Part shown: positions 51,955 through 61,190 of the stretch, one piece after another
Numbering within the stretch: position 1 is the stretch's first letter
How the letters are laid out: each line of letters starts with the position of its first letter
Assembly: GCA_030378005.1 (NCBI GenBank)
Contig: JAUCGF010000073.1
Span: 1-64,000 of the forward strand
DNA length: 64,000 bases
Origin: Desulfococcaceae bacterium HSG9
GTDB lineage: Bacteria > Desulfobacterota > Desulfobacteria > Desulfobacterales > JAUCGF01
Direction of reading: 5' to 3'
Translations under genes and position numbers: made by a program
The notes under the pieces: generated by a model
Told to the model about the DNA's origin: nothing
The model's database searches: none
The model's input: the letters and a program-made list of their open reading frames with translations, nothing else

Positions 51955-54900
51955 ATGCCGCGCAGCAATTTGATTAACCCCAAAGATTCTATCGCCGCCC
52001 AACTTTTAAAATGGGTGATTTGCTCGTATTTAATCATTACCTTTGCAGTAACATTGGTCCATTTATCGATTGGATATCTCAATACCAAAGACCGGGTGAA
52101 CAACGAACTCAAGGTGATCGGCAACACTTATGCACTTTCGCTTGCACAAGCACTATGGAATATGAGCCCGGAACAGTTGCAATCCATATTTTTAGGATTA
52201 GGGAAATTCCCATCCGTCGTAGGTGTTAAGCTGCTGGATGAGAGAGGTGAAGAAATCAGGGCTTCAGGAATGATTATCGCTCAAGACGGCACTGTTTTGA
52301 AAATCGCTTCAGATGGGAACCGTCTGCCGCTAAAAGGATATACGGGCTTATTTGAATTTTCATTTTCGATTATGCATAAGCGCGAAGATAAAGAAATCAA
52401 AGTGGGTAAAGCTTCGCTATATTCCGGTAACAAAGTGGTGTTCGACCGAGTCAAACTGAATTTTTTATTTATTATAATCAACTCTGTCATTACCGCTCTG
52501 GCAATGTGGATTATCGTATTATGGATCAGTCGGAAATTAACGCGTCCTCTGACTGAATTGACGGCCGCCACCGAACAACTCAGCATGGACCGATTGGATG
52601 AAATCAAAATAGATATCAAAACAGAGAAACATGATGAACTGAAAATACTGGAAGCGGCGTTTAACAATATGGTGCGCAAACTATCCGCTTCTAAAAAAAC
52701 CATACAAGAGTCCGAAAGCAAATACCGCAGCATTTTTGAAAATGCGGTCGAAGGCATTTTCCAAATCGCGCTGGACGGCCGTTTTATCAGCGTCAACAAT
52801 TCTATGGTGCAATATTTCGGATTCGAATCGCCCGCGGAAATGATGTCGTCTGTTACCGATATAGCTCTGCAATGCTATGCCGATCCTGCGGAAAAAGCCG
52901 AATCTCATAAAAACATTAACAAAAAAAATCGAATATCCGATATTGAACGGCGATTCAAACGCAAAGACGGCAGTTTGTTCTGGGGTTCCGAATCTGTGAG
53001 AGCGGTTCGCGATGTGGATGGCAAACTTCTGTATTTTGAAGGCACGCTCGTTGATATCACCGAACGCAAGGCCAAAGAGAGCGCCCTGAGAGAACGCGAG
53101 ATCGCCGAATTGGCCAACCGGGCCAAGAGCGACTTTTTAGCGAACATGAGCCATGAAATTCGTACCCCGATGAACGCGATCATCGGATTTACCCATCTTT
53201 CTCTGCGCATGAAAACCACACCGCGCCAGCATGATTATCTGAGCAAGACTTTATCTTCGGCTGAGGCATTGCTCGGAATTATCAATGACATTCTTGATTT
53301 TTCCAAGATCGAAGCCGGCAAACTGGACATGGAACATACCAGTTTTTTCCTGAAAGATGTCATGGAAAATTTGTCTGCTCTGCTCGGCCCCGCAGCAGAG
53401 GAGAAAGGCATCGAAATATTGTTTGTCACAGACCCGGATGTGCCTTCGGCCCTTTTGGGTGACTCTTTGCGTCTCGGACAGGTTCTTATCAACCTGACAA
53501 ATAATGCGATTAAATTCACGAACACCGGCAAGATCGTTATTGCTACGAAACTGATCGAAATGGATGTGAACCGGGTGAAACTCCGCTTTGCCGTGCGTGA
53601 CACAGGTATCGGGCTTACGCCAAAACAGATTGCCGGGCTTTTTCAGCCATTTACTCAGGCGGACGCCACCACAACCCGGAAATATGGCGGAACCGGTCTG
53701 GGCTTGACTATTAGCAAGCGTCTCGTGGAAATGATGAATGGCGATATTTCAGTGACCTCCCAACCCGGAAACGGAAGTGTTTTTGCATTCACCGCGGAGT
53801 TCGGACTGACTGCCGTGACCCAAATAATAAAAAAAGGGCGCAAACGCCCCTTGTCGCCTTCGGAACCGATGGATCAGCAAGCTCCGGTACCATACGATTC
53901 GGATGAAGTTGATAGCTTGGCCAATATTAAGAACGCCAGCGTACTGTTAGTTGAAGATAATGCTATCAATCAGCAGGTGGCGACCGAACTTCTGGAACAG
54001 GCCGGCATGATCGTAACGATTGCCTCTGACGGAAGGGAAGCGGTTAAAGTCGTCAATCAGACGCCAGTATTCGATCTTGTTTTCATGGATCTGGAAATGC
54101 CTGAAATGGACGGTTATGATGCATCGCGGGCCATACGTCTGGACACTCGATTTACGGATATCCCTATTATCGCCATGACTGCCCATGCAATGTCCGGAGT
54201 CAAAGAAAAATGCCTGGACGCCGGAATGAACGACCATCTGTCCAAACCCATTGACCCCCCGGAACTGAACGCCGCGCTGGTCAGATGGATCAAACCGAAA
54301 ATAAAGGAGTGCAAACTTCAGTTTGCAAAAGAGACACCGGATCTCAGAAATCGGGTTTTTCCAAAAAACCCGATTTCTAAACGACCGATTTCTTCTAACG
54401 GTCTCCCGCAACAAATGCCCGATCTTGACATTGACACTGCCTTGAAACGACTGGGAGGCAACCGCAAGCTTTTGAAAAAGCTTTTAATCAATTTTGCGGA
54501 TGACTATTCCGATATTACGGAAATACTGCGGAAAGCGCTTGCCAGTGGCGATACCGAATATATCCGGCGCACAGCGCATACAATCAAAGGTGTGGCCGGT
54601 AATATCGGTGCGGATAAGCTGTCTGAAGTCGCTGCAGAATTGGAAGCCGCATCTGTAAACGGCTTTCCGAATGATGAAATTATGAATCATTTTGAAACCG
54701 TTTTAAACCGGACAACGGCATCAGCCGGCACACTGAAAACCCAGCCGCCAAAAGTGCCGGCGGCTGTATCCGATTCATCTCCGAAATCGGATACTGACCG
54801 GGAAAAACTGGCCTCTTTGCTGTCAGAATTGGACGGCTATCTTGAACACGGCCAGTTTAAAGCCGCCCAATTGATAGATATTTTAAAACCGCTCCTGTCC

Positions 54901-55026
54901 GGTCCTGATTTCAGAGAGCCGTTGGAACGCCTCGAAGAACATATTGACGACTATAATTTTGACGAAGCGCGGGAGCCGGTGGCCGAAATTGCCAAGTTGC
55001 TGAATATTACGCTTGAGCGGAGATAA
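51955..55026 (+). CDS. Hybrid histidine kinase: periplasmic sensor-HAMP-PAS-HisKA-HATPase-REC-HPt
   Basis: 1023 residues from the ATG at 51955, which follows GGAAGG; the longer frame to 51892 runs into the decayed solute-binding remnant. Membrane segments at about 18-42 and 167-192 enclose a ~120-residue periplasmic sensor. HAMP and PAS (~250-370) follow. HisKA has His400, ATPase follows, the receiver has Asp712 ('[11 protein letters not shown]'), and HPt has His875. The REC-HPt linker carries two in-frame palindromes: family B (54306-54329, 'ECKLQFAK') and family A (54346-54378, '[11 protein letters not shown]'). It shares the REC-HPt cassette with the 41194 gene almost residue for residue. 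Confidence 0.94.
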   Translation: MPRSNLINPKDSIAAQLLKWVICSYLIITFAVTLVHLSIGYLNTKDRVNNELKVIGNTYALSLAQALWNMSPEQLQSIFLGLGKFPSVVGVKLLDERGEEIRASGMIIAQDGTVLKIASDGNRLPLKGYTGLFEFSFSIMHKREDKEIKVGKASLYSGNKVVFDRVKLNFLFIIINSVITALAMWIIVLWISRKLTRPLTELTAATEQLSMDRLDEIKIDIKTEKHDELKILEAAFNNMVRKLSASKKTIQESESKYRSIFENAVEGIFQIALDGRFISVNNSMVQYFGFESPAEMMSSVTDIALQCYADPAEKAESHKNINKKNRISDIERRFKRKDGSLFWGSESVRAVRDVDGKLLYFEGTLVDITERKAKESALREREIAELANRAKSDFLANMSHEIRTPMNAIIGFTHLSLRMKTTPRQHDYLSKTLSSAEALLGIINDILDFSKIEAGKLDMEHTSFFLKDVMENLSALLGPAAEEKGIEILFVTDPDVPSALLGDSLRLGQVLINLTNNAIKFTNTGKIVIATKLIEMDVNRVKLRFAVRDTGIGLTPKQIAGLFQPFTQADATTTRKYGGTGLGLTISKRLVEMMNGDISVTSQPGNGSVFAFTAEFGLTAVTQIIKKGRKRPLSPSEPMDQQAPVPYDSDEVDSLANIKNASVLLVEDNAINQQVATELLEQAGMIVTIASDGREAVKVVNQTPVFDLVFMDLEMPEMDGYDASRAIRLDTRFTDIPIIAMTAHAMSGVKEKCLDAGMNDHLSKPIDPPELNAALVRWIKPKIKECKLQFAKETPDLRNRVFPKNPISKRPISSNGLPQQMPDLDIDTALKRLGGNRKLLKKLLINFADDYSDITEILRKALASGDTEYIRRTAHTIKGVAGNIGADKLSEVAAELEAASVNGFPNDEIMNHFETVLNRTTASAGTLKTQPPKVPAAVSDSSPKSDTDREKLASLLSELDGYLEHGQFKAAQLIDILKPLLSGPDFREPLERLEEHIDDYNFDEAREPVAEIAKLLNITLERR
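54306..54329. repeat. 24-bp family B palindrome inserted in frame in a kinase linker
   Basis: The core is GGAGTGCAAACTTCAGTTTG (54306-54325) followed by CAAA. The paralogous site in the 41194 gene reads AAAATAAAAGAGACACCG with no insert, so the filled copy is longer by exactly 24 bases (8 codons, [10 protein letters not shown] versus KE). Confidence 0.9.
54346..54378. repeat. 33-bp palindrome, family A, in frame inside a kinase gene
   Basis: Identical in arms and centre to 43579-43611 and read in the same phase ([11 protein letters not shown]). It probably arrived with the shared REC-HPt cassette rather than by a separate insertion. Confidence 0.9.
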
Positions 55027-55130
55027 AAAATGAGGGCAACGGCCGGCAGCTATTTTTATTTTTAAATCACAAGTTGTCGCCAGGCAAAGCTGATACAAAT
55101 TTATTATGACACAAGAGGAAAAATATAATC

Positions 55131-58100
55131 ATGATTACCATACCAGACTATCGGAATCCGTTAAAAATATATGAAAGTTCCAGCTCGCTTGTCTTTCGGG
55201 CTGTCAAGGAGGAAGACAATCAGCCGATTATCCTGAAAATGCTGAAAGAGGACTACCCTTCGTCTGACGAACTGACTCGCTATCGACAGGAATATGACAT
55301 CACCCGCAGCCTGACGGACCTGAGCGGTGTTGTTAATTTCTACAGTCTGGAGAAACACCGAAATACGTTGATGATGCGCCTTGAAGACTTTGGCGGTGAA
55401 TCTCTGAGAATATGGCTCGACCGGCAACGCGCTTTTACACTTGATGAATTGCTCACGTCAGCCATTCGCATCACTGAGATTTTGGGTCAGATTCATAAAC
55501 GGAACATTATTCATAAGGATATTTGCCCTTCAAATATCATTTTGAATCCCGCTTCGGGAGTGCTGAAAATTATTGATTTCGGGATTTCCACCCAATTGTC
55601 AAAGCAATATCGAACCCTTAAAAACCCGGATATGTTAGAAGGCACATTGGCATACATGTCTCCGGAGCAAACCGGGCGGATGAATCGCGCTTTGGATTAT
55701 CGCACCGATTTTTATTCACTGGGCGTCACTTTTTACGAATTATTCACCGGCAAGCTACCTTTTGAAGCGAAAGATGCGATGGAATCAGTGCATTGTCACA
55801 TCGCCAAACTGCCTGTGCCGCCCTGCGAATTACAAAATCGGGTTTTTTCAAAAAACCCGGTTTCCGTGCAAGAGATGATTTCTAATATCATAATGAAATT
55901 ATTAGAAAAAACAGCGGAAGCACGTTATCTGAGCGCCTGGGGACTCAAAGCCGATTTAGAGGAGTGCAAACTTCAGTTTGCGAAAACAGGTCTGATTCGT
56001 CACTTTCGTTTGGCCCAAAAAGACATTTCAGATCGTTTTCAGATTCCGCAAAAACTCTACGGACGTGAAACTGAAACAGAGGCATTGCTTTCCACCTTTG
56101 AGCGGGTGGCGGGTGGCAAAACGGAAATGATGTTAGTTGCGGGTTATTCCGGTATCGGTAAGTCAGCATTAGTCAAAGAGATTTACAAATCGCTGGCTGA
56201 AAAACGGGGATATTTTGTCACCGGTAAATTTGACCAATTAGATCGTAATATTCCTTATAGCGCGGTTGTCATGGCATCTCAAGAGTTAGTCCGACAACTT
56301 CTCAGCGAAAGTGAAAAACAACTTGCGGTTTGGAAAGAAAAACTGTTAGCCGCTTTGGGAAATAACGGACAAGTGATTATCGATATTCTTCCGGCAATCG
56401 AATCGCTTATCGGCAAACAACCGGCAGTTCCTCAACTGGGGCTGACTGAGTCTCAAAATCGCTTTGAGATGCTCTTCCAAAACTTTATGCACGTCTTTTG
56501 TCAACCAGAACATCCTTTAGTCGTTTTTTTGGATGATTTGCAATGGATCGATTCGGCAACACTTAAATTATTAGAACTGGTGATGAGCGACAGAGATAAT
56601 ACATCCTTCTTTTTTATCGGAGCGTATCGGGATAACGAAGTCGATCCGACCCATCCCTTACTCGCAACGCTTGACAAACTTCGTGAAGAACGTGTCACGA
56701 TGAACCGCATCACCTTACACCCTTTGGCATTCGAACATATTCAGCAATTGATTGCCGAGAGTGTGCATCACACCCCGGAAGCGGTCAGCGCGTTGACGGA
56801 TTCAGTCATGCGCAAAACGGGTGGCAATCCGTTTTTTGTGAATCTGTTTCTGCATACTTTGTATGAAGAGAATGCGCTTCATTTTGTCCCCCCGACATAT
56901 AAACAAAAAGCCTGTTGGCAATGGGATATTGACCACATTGAACGCCTTGACATCACTGATAACGTTGTGGAGTTGATGATTGGCAAATTGAAAAAATTGC
57001 CCGAATCCGCTCAACAGGTTTTACGCCTGGCCGCCTGTGTCGGTAATCAATTTGATTTGAATACCCTGTCTGTCATTTATGAAAAATCAACCGCCGCCAC
57101 ATTTCAAGATGTGATGCCGGTGTTGACAGAAGGGTTCATCCAGCCCCTATCCGAACCGGAAATGAGCGGCAGCGACATTCACACGTCACAATGGATTATT
57201 CACCATTTTCAATTTTTGCATGATCGCGTTCAACAAGCCGCTTATGCCTTGATTGACGATGAACAAAAACGCGCCGTGCATCTGCTGATAGGTCGTCTGC
57301 TATTAAAAAACACACCTGCTGACGCATTAGAAGGAAAACTGTTTGATATTGCAGGACATTTTAATCACAGTCTTGAATTGCTTGATAATCTGGCCGAACG
57401 GCGAAAAGTCGCCCAACTGAATTTAATGGCCGGGCAAAATGCGAAGATGGCAACGGCATATAGGGCTGCGGTCAGCTACTTAACAGCCGGGCGGGAATGC
57501 TTACCCGAAAAAAGCTGGGAAAATGAATATGACTTGACGCTCAATCTTTTTACCGAAGCGGCGGAAGCGGCTTACCTCAGTGGTGACTTTAAACAGATGG
57601 AACACCTGGCACAAGTGGTGTTACACCACGCACGAATGTTATCGGATGAAGCGAAAGTCTGTGAAATTCAAATACAGTCTTATATCGCCCAAAATCTGCA
57701 ACAAAAGGCTATTGAAACCGCATTAATTTTTCTCAAACGACTCGGTATCAGCTTCCCGGAAGAGCCAACACATGAAGATATCGGATTGGCTTTACAGACC
57801 ATGCATGTTTCTCTCTCCGGTAAGTCCATCCGAAATCTCATTGACTTACATAAGATGACGAATACTCATAACATATTGGCAATGCGAATTATGGGGGCAG
57901 TCGTTCCTACCGCTTACGCTGTGGCACCGGAACTGATGATTCTTCTGGTAGTGAAACAAGTTGCTTTATCGCTTGCTTATGGCAATATTGCTGAATCCGG
58001 TTTTTCGTATGTCTGTTACGGATTCATTCTCTGTGGTGTGGTTGGAGATATTGAAGCCGGATATGAATTTAGCCTGCTGGCGGCGGATTTGTTTAAACAA

Positions 58101-61100
58101 ATGGATGAAAAAAAATTTAAAACCAGGATAATTTTTGTATTTAATGGCTTAATAAGGGTATGGAAAGGACATGTGAGAGAAGCATTACAACCCTTGTTAG
58201 GAAATTATCAACTTGGCTTAGAAATTGGCGATTTAGAATATGCGGCCTTATCTACCCATGCTTTTTCCTACTTTTCTTATTTTATCGGGAAGCCGCTTGT
58301 CGCCCTTGAACGGGAAATAGCTCTGTACAGTCATACCATTGCCCATCTTAAACAAGAAGTTACCCTTAATTGGATTAACTTGTTTTGGCAAGTCGTGTTA
58401 AACTTACTGGGGCGTTCCAATCATCCGTGTCGTTTGATTGGTGAAGTGTATGACGAGAATATTCAGTCTGAGCTTGATCGGCAAGCCAATGATAGAACAG
58501 CGATTTATAATTTTCATATTAATAAATCTATCTTGCATTATCTGTTTCAAGAATACGCGCCGGCAATTGCACATGCTGAGATAGCGGAACAGCATTTAGA
58601 TGGCGTTACCGGTACGTTAGAGATGGCTATATTTTATTTTTACGATTCTCTGGCACGGTTGGCGGTGTATCCCGGTTTGCCCCAACAAGAACAGGATGCC
58701 GTTTTAACGAAAGTGGCAGCTAATCAGGAAAAAATGAAGCACTGGGCATTTCATGCCCCCATGAATTTTCAACACAAATACGATTTGGTAGAGGCCGAAA
58801 AAGCACGGGTGACGGGTCGGAATTGGCAAGCCGTCGAATTCTATGAAAAATCCATTACCGGCGCCAAAGAACATGAATATCTCAATGAAGAAGCGTTAGC
58901 ATACGAACTGGCTGGCCGGTTTTATCTAAATAAAGGCAACCCCAAAATAGCTCAGGTGTACATGCGTGATGCCCATTATGCCTATCAGCAATGGGGGGCA
59001 ACAGCGAAAGTACACAATTTAGAAGCCAGGTATCCACAATTTCTGGCCCCCAAAACCGCCCGTGTCATTCCAGCAGATGCCGCGATTTCAACAACGCGCA
59101 TGACTTCAACGTCAACAAACGATTCGGAGCAACTCGATTTGAACAGTATCATGAAGGCCGCTCAAACCCTGTCCGGAGAAATCGTGTTGAGCCGTTTGCT
59201 TGAAAACATGATGCACATCGTGATTGAAAATGCCGGGGCCGAAAAAGGTTTTTTGCTATTGCCTGAACAAGACAATTGGTATATTCAAGCACAGGGACAT
59301 ACTGACAGTTCGGAAACTGTCGTTTTACAGTCATTGCCCTTTGAAGAAAGCGGGCTGGTGTCGGCTGACATCATTTATTATGTCGCTCGCACCCAAGAAA
59401 ACGTGATTTTACACGATGCGACCCAAAAGAGCGATTTTATCCGTGACACCTACATTGTCAAACACCACCCCAAATCGGTATTGTGTATGCCGCTCGTCAA
59501 TCAAGGGCGGTTGACGGGCATATTATATTTGGAAAACAATTTGACGACCGGGGCGTTTACGCCCAGAAGGTTGGAAATATTAAACCTCATATCCTCGCAA
59601 ATTGCCGTTTCTATTGAAAATTCTTTGTTATACAACCACCTGGAAGAAAAAGTCACGGAGCGCACTCATGAATTATATGAGCGCACCAGTGAGCTGGAAC
59701 TGGAAATCGTCGTCAGAAAAAAAGCCGAAAAAGCCGCCGAAAAAGCCAATCTGGCCAAAAGCATGTTTCTCGCCAACATGAGTCACGAATTGCGAACGCC
59801 TCTCAACGGCATTCTCGGTTTTGCGCAAATTTTACAGCGCGAACCATCTGTCACCGCTGAACAGCGACATGGTTTGGAAGTCATTGAGCAAAGCGGCGAT
59901 CATCTGTTAGTCCTTATTGACGATGTGCTTGATCTTGCCAAAGTGGAATCCGACAAAATAGAACTGTACGAGACCGATTTTAATTTATCTTCATTGTTGA
60001 GCGGTGTATGCGAAATCATCAATATTCGGGCTGAAAATAAAAATGTTGATTTTTATTTGGAATCCGCAGATGATCTGCCCCGCAGTGTGCATGGTGATGA
60101 ACGAAGATTGCGGCAAATCTTACTGAACCTGTCAGGCAACGCTGTCAAGTTCACCGATCAGGGTAGCGTCGCTTTGAAAGTCAGTTTGAACAAAGGCGAA
60201 CATTTTGCAGTAGATCGGGTTAGCGATAGCGTAACCCGACATCAACAGCAGAATGAAGACAGCCATAAAGAATTGCCCCTGCGGGTGATTTCTTTCAAAA
60301 TAGAAGACACCGGCATCGGTATCGCTCCTGAAAACCTTGAACGTATTTTTGAATCGTTTGAACAAATCAGAAAGCAAGGATGTCAAACCAAGGGAACCGG
60401 TTTGGGGCTGGCAATCAGCAAGAATTTGATCGAGCAGATGGGAGGGCGGTTGAGCGTCAGCAGTCAGATGAATGTCGGCACTCGGTTTCAATTTGAATTG
60501 ACTTTACCAATTGTAGATAATAATATCAGTACGATTGCCCGGCGACAAATTATAGGAGTGCAGGGCGAACCGCCCAAAATCCTGATCGCGGATGACAATT
60601 CGGTCAATCGGGCCGTACTGTCAAAATTGCTTGCACGGCTGGGTTTTAATATCAAACTGGCTGAGGATGGACGCGAAGGACTCAGAAAATCTCTGAAATG
60701 GCGGCCGGATGTGATTATCACTGATTTGACCATGCCGGAAACGGACGGCTTTCAATTGATTCGCCAATTGCGCCGCTCCCCGGTATTGAAAGAAAAGATT
60801 ATCATTGCCACTTCAGCCAGCGAGTATGAGGCCGACAAGAGTATAGCTGCCGGCAGTGACACTTTTTTACCCAAACCGATCCGAATTGAAACGCTTCTTG
60901 AACAATTACAGCGGCTTTTAAATCTGACCTGGATATATGGAGATAAGGTGAAAGAAACCGCCGAAAAAAATCATGCTGACAAGATGATATTTCCCCCGGC
61001 TGCTGAATTAAAGCAACTATATGAGTTGTCCCTGATGGGTGACATCGATGAACTTGAAAAGCAGGCCGCCATTCTTGCTGAAGCGGATGTCAAGTTAAAA

Positions 61101-61190
61101 CCCTTTGTCACTCAAATGCTGGCCTTTCTTGAAAAATATCTGGTGAATAAATTTAGTGAATGGCTTGAAGGAGAAATGATGAATGACTGA
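55131..61190 (+). CDS. Giant Ser/Thr kinase-AAA ATPase-GAF-histidine kinase-receiver protein
   Basis: 2019 residues. The Ser/Thr kinase spans ~1-260, with Asp130 in 'IIHKDICPSNIIL', Asp149 in 'IIDFGIS' and 'GTLAYMSPEQTGRMN'. An AAA/NB-ATPase has Walker A 'GYSGIGKSA' (338-346) and Walker B 'VVFLDDLQWID'. A long helical-repeat region spans ~650-1300. GAF (~1350-1490) and a coiled coil follow. HisKA has His1552 ('MSHELRTPLNGILGFAQIL'), ATPase follows, and the receiver has Asp1865 ('IITDLTMPETDG'). This is the known 'trifunctional' kinase family found in bacteria with complex signalling. Three in-frame palindromes lie in it: 55833-55865, 55961-55984 and 60203-60251. It is cytoplasmic and overlaps the next gene by eight bases, suggesting coupled translation with its likely phosphorelay partner. 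Confidence 0.94.
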   Translation: MITIPDYRNPLKIYESSSSLVFRAVKEEDNQPIILKMLKEDYPSSDELTRYRQEYDITRSLTDLSGVVNFYSLEKHRNTLMMRLEDFGGESLRIWLDRQRAFTLDELLTSAIRITEILGQIHKRNIIHKDICPSNIILNPASGVLKIIDFGISTQLSKQYRTLKNPDMLEGTLAYMSPEQTGRMNRALDYRTDFYSLGVTFYELFTGKLPFEAKDAMESVHCHIAKLPVPPCELQNRVFSKNPVSVQEMISNIIMKLLEKTAEARYLSAWGLKADLEECKLQFAKTGLIRHFRLAQKDISDRFQIPQKLYGRETETEALLSTFERVAGGKTEMMLVAGYSGIGKSALVKEIYKSLAEKRGYFVTGKFDQLDRNIPYSAVVMASQELVRQLLSESEKQLAVWKEKLLAALGNNGQVIIDILPAIESLIGKQPAVPQLGLTESQNRFEMLFQNFMHVFCQPEHPLVVFLDDLQWIDSATLKLLELVMSDRDNTSFFFIGAYRDNEVDPTHPLLATLDKLREERVTMNRITLHPLAFEHIQQLIAESVHHTPEAVSALTDSVMRKTGGNPFFVNLFLHTLYEENALHFVPPTYKQKACWQWDIDHIERLDITDNVVELMIGKLKKLPESAQQVLRLAACVGNQFDLNTLSVIYEKSTAATFQDVMPVLTEGFIQPLSEPEMSGSDIHTSQWIIHHFQFLHDRVQQAAYALIDDEQKRAVHLLIGRLLLKNTPADALEGKLFDIAGHFNHSLELLDNLAERRKVAQLNLMAGQNAKMATAYRAAVSYLTAGRECLPEKSWENEYDLTLNLFTEAAEAAYLSGDFKQMEHLAQVVLHHARMLSDEAKVCEIQIQSYIAQNLQQKAIETALIFLKRLGISFPEEPTHEDIGLALQTMHVSLSGKSIRNLIDLHKMTNTHNILAMRIMGAVVPTAYAVAPELMILLVVKQVALSLAYGNIAESGFSYVCYGFILCGVVGDIEAGYEFSLLAADLFKQMDEKKFKTRIIFVFNGLIRVWKGHVREALQPLLGNYQLGLEIGDLEYAALSTHAFSYFSYFIGKPLVALEREIALYSHTIAHLKQEVTLNWINLFWQVVLNLLGRSNHPCRLIGEVYDENIQSELDRQANDRTAIYNFHINKSILHYLFQEYAPAIAHAEIAEQHLDGVTGTLEMAIFYFYDSLARLAVYPGLPQQEQDAVLTKVAANQEKMKHWAFHAPMNFQHKYDLVEAEKARVTGRNWQAVEFYEKSITGAKEHEYLNEEALAYELAGRFYLNKGNPKIAQVYMRDAHYAYQQWGATAKVHNLEARYPQFLAPKTARVIPADAAISTTRMTSTSTNDSEQLDLNSIMKAAQTLSGEIVLSRLLENMMHIVIENAGAEKGFLLLPEQDNWYIQAQGHTDSSETVVLQSLPFEESGLVSADIIYYVARTQENVILHDATQKSDFIRDTYIVKHHPKSVLCMPLVNQGRLTGILYLENNLTTGAFTPRRLEILNLISSQIAVSIENSLLYNHLEEKVTERTHELYERTSELELEIVVRKKAEKAAEKANLAKSMFLANMSHELRTPLNGILGFAQILQREPSVTAEQRHGLEVIEQSGDHLLVLIDDVLDLAKVESDKIELYETDFNLSSLLSGVCEIINIRAENKNVDFYLESADDLPRSVHGDERRLRQILLNLSGNAVKFTDQGSVALKVSLNKGEHFAVDRVSDSVTRHQQQNEDSHKELPLRVISFKIEDTGIGIAPENLERIFESFEQIRKQGCQTKGTGLGLAISKNLIEQMGGRLSVSSQMNVGTRFQFELTLPIVDNNISTIARRQIIGVQGEPPKILIADDNSVNRAVLSKLLARLGFNIKLAEDGREGLRKSLKWRPDVIITDLTMPETDGFQLIRQLRRSPVLKEKIIIATSASEYEADKSIAAGSDTFLPKPIRIETLLEQLQRLLNLTWIYGDKVKETAEKNHADKMIFPPAAELKQLYELSLMGDIDELEKQAAILAEADVKLKPFVTQMLAFLEKYLVNKFSEWLEGEMMND
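55833..55865. repeat. Family A palindrome (diverged), in frame in the Ser/Thr kinase domain
   Basis: AAATCGGGTTTTTT and AAAAAACCCGGTTT are near-perfect arms. It is read in the same phase as the other gene copies, giving QNRVFSKNPVS, between the kinase C-lobe helices where family members usually have a short loop (from memory of the family). Confidence 0.75.
55961..55984. repeat. Family B palindrome, in frame after the Ser/Thr kinase domain
   Basis: GGAGTGCAAACTTCAGTTTG as at 54306, followed by CGAA. It is read in the same phase as the other copy (ECKLQFAK) at the junction between the kinase and AAA domains. Confidence 0.85.
60203..60251. repeat. 49-bp family C palindromic repeat, in frame in the HATPase domain
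   Basis: The centre TCGGGTTAGCGATAGCGTAA with CCCGA forms a hairpin flanked by TTTTGCAGTAGA and CATCAACAGCAG. It is read as FAVDRVSDSVTRHQQQ. The paralogous spot in the 48217 gene (around 49535-49556) has a short loop and no insert. A second copy of the same length lies at 62934-62982. Confidence 0.85.
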
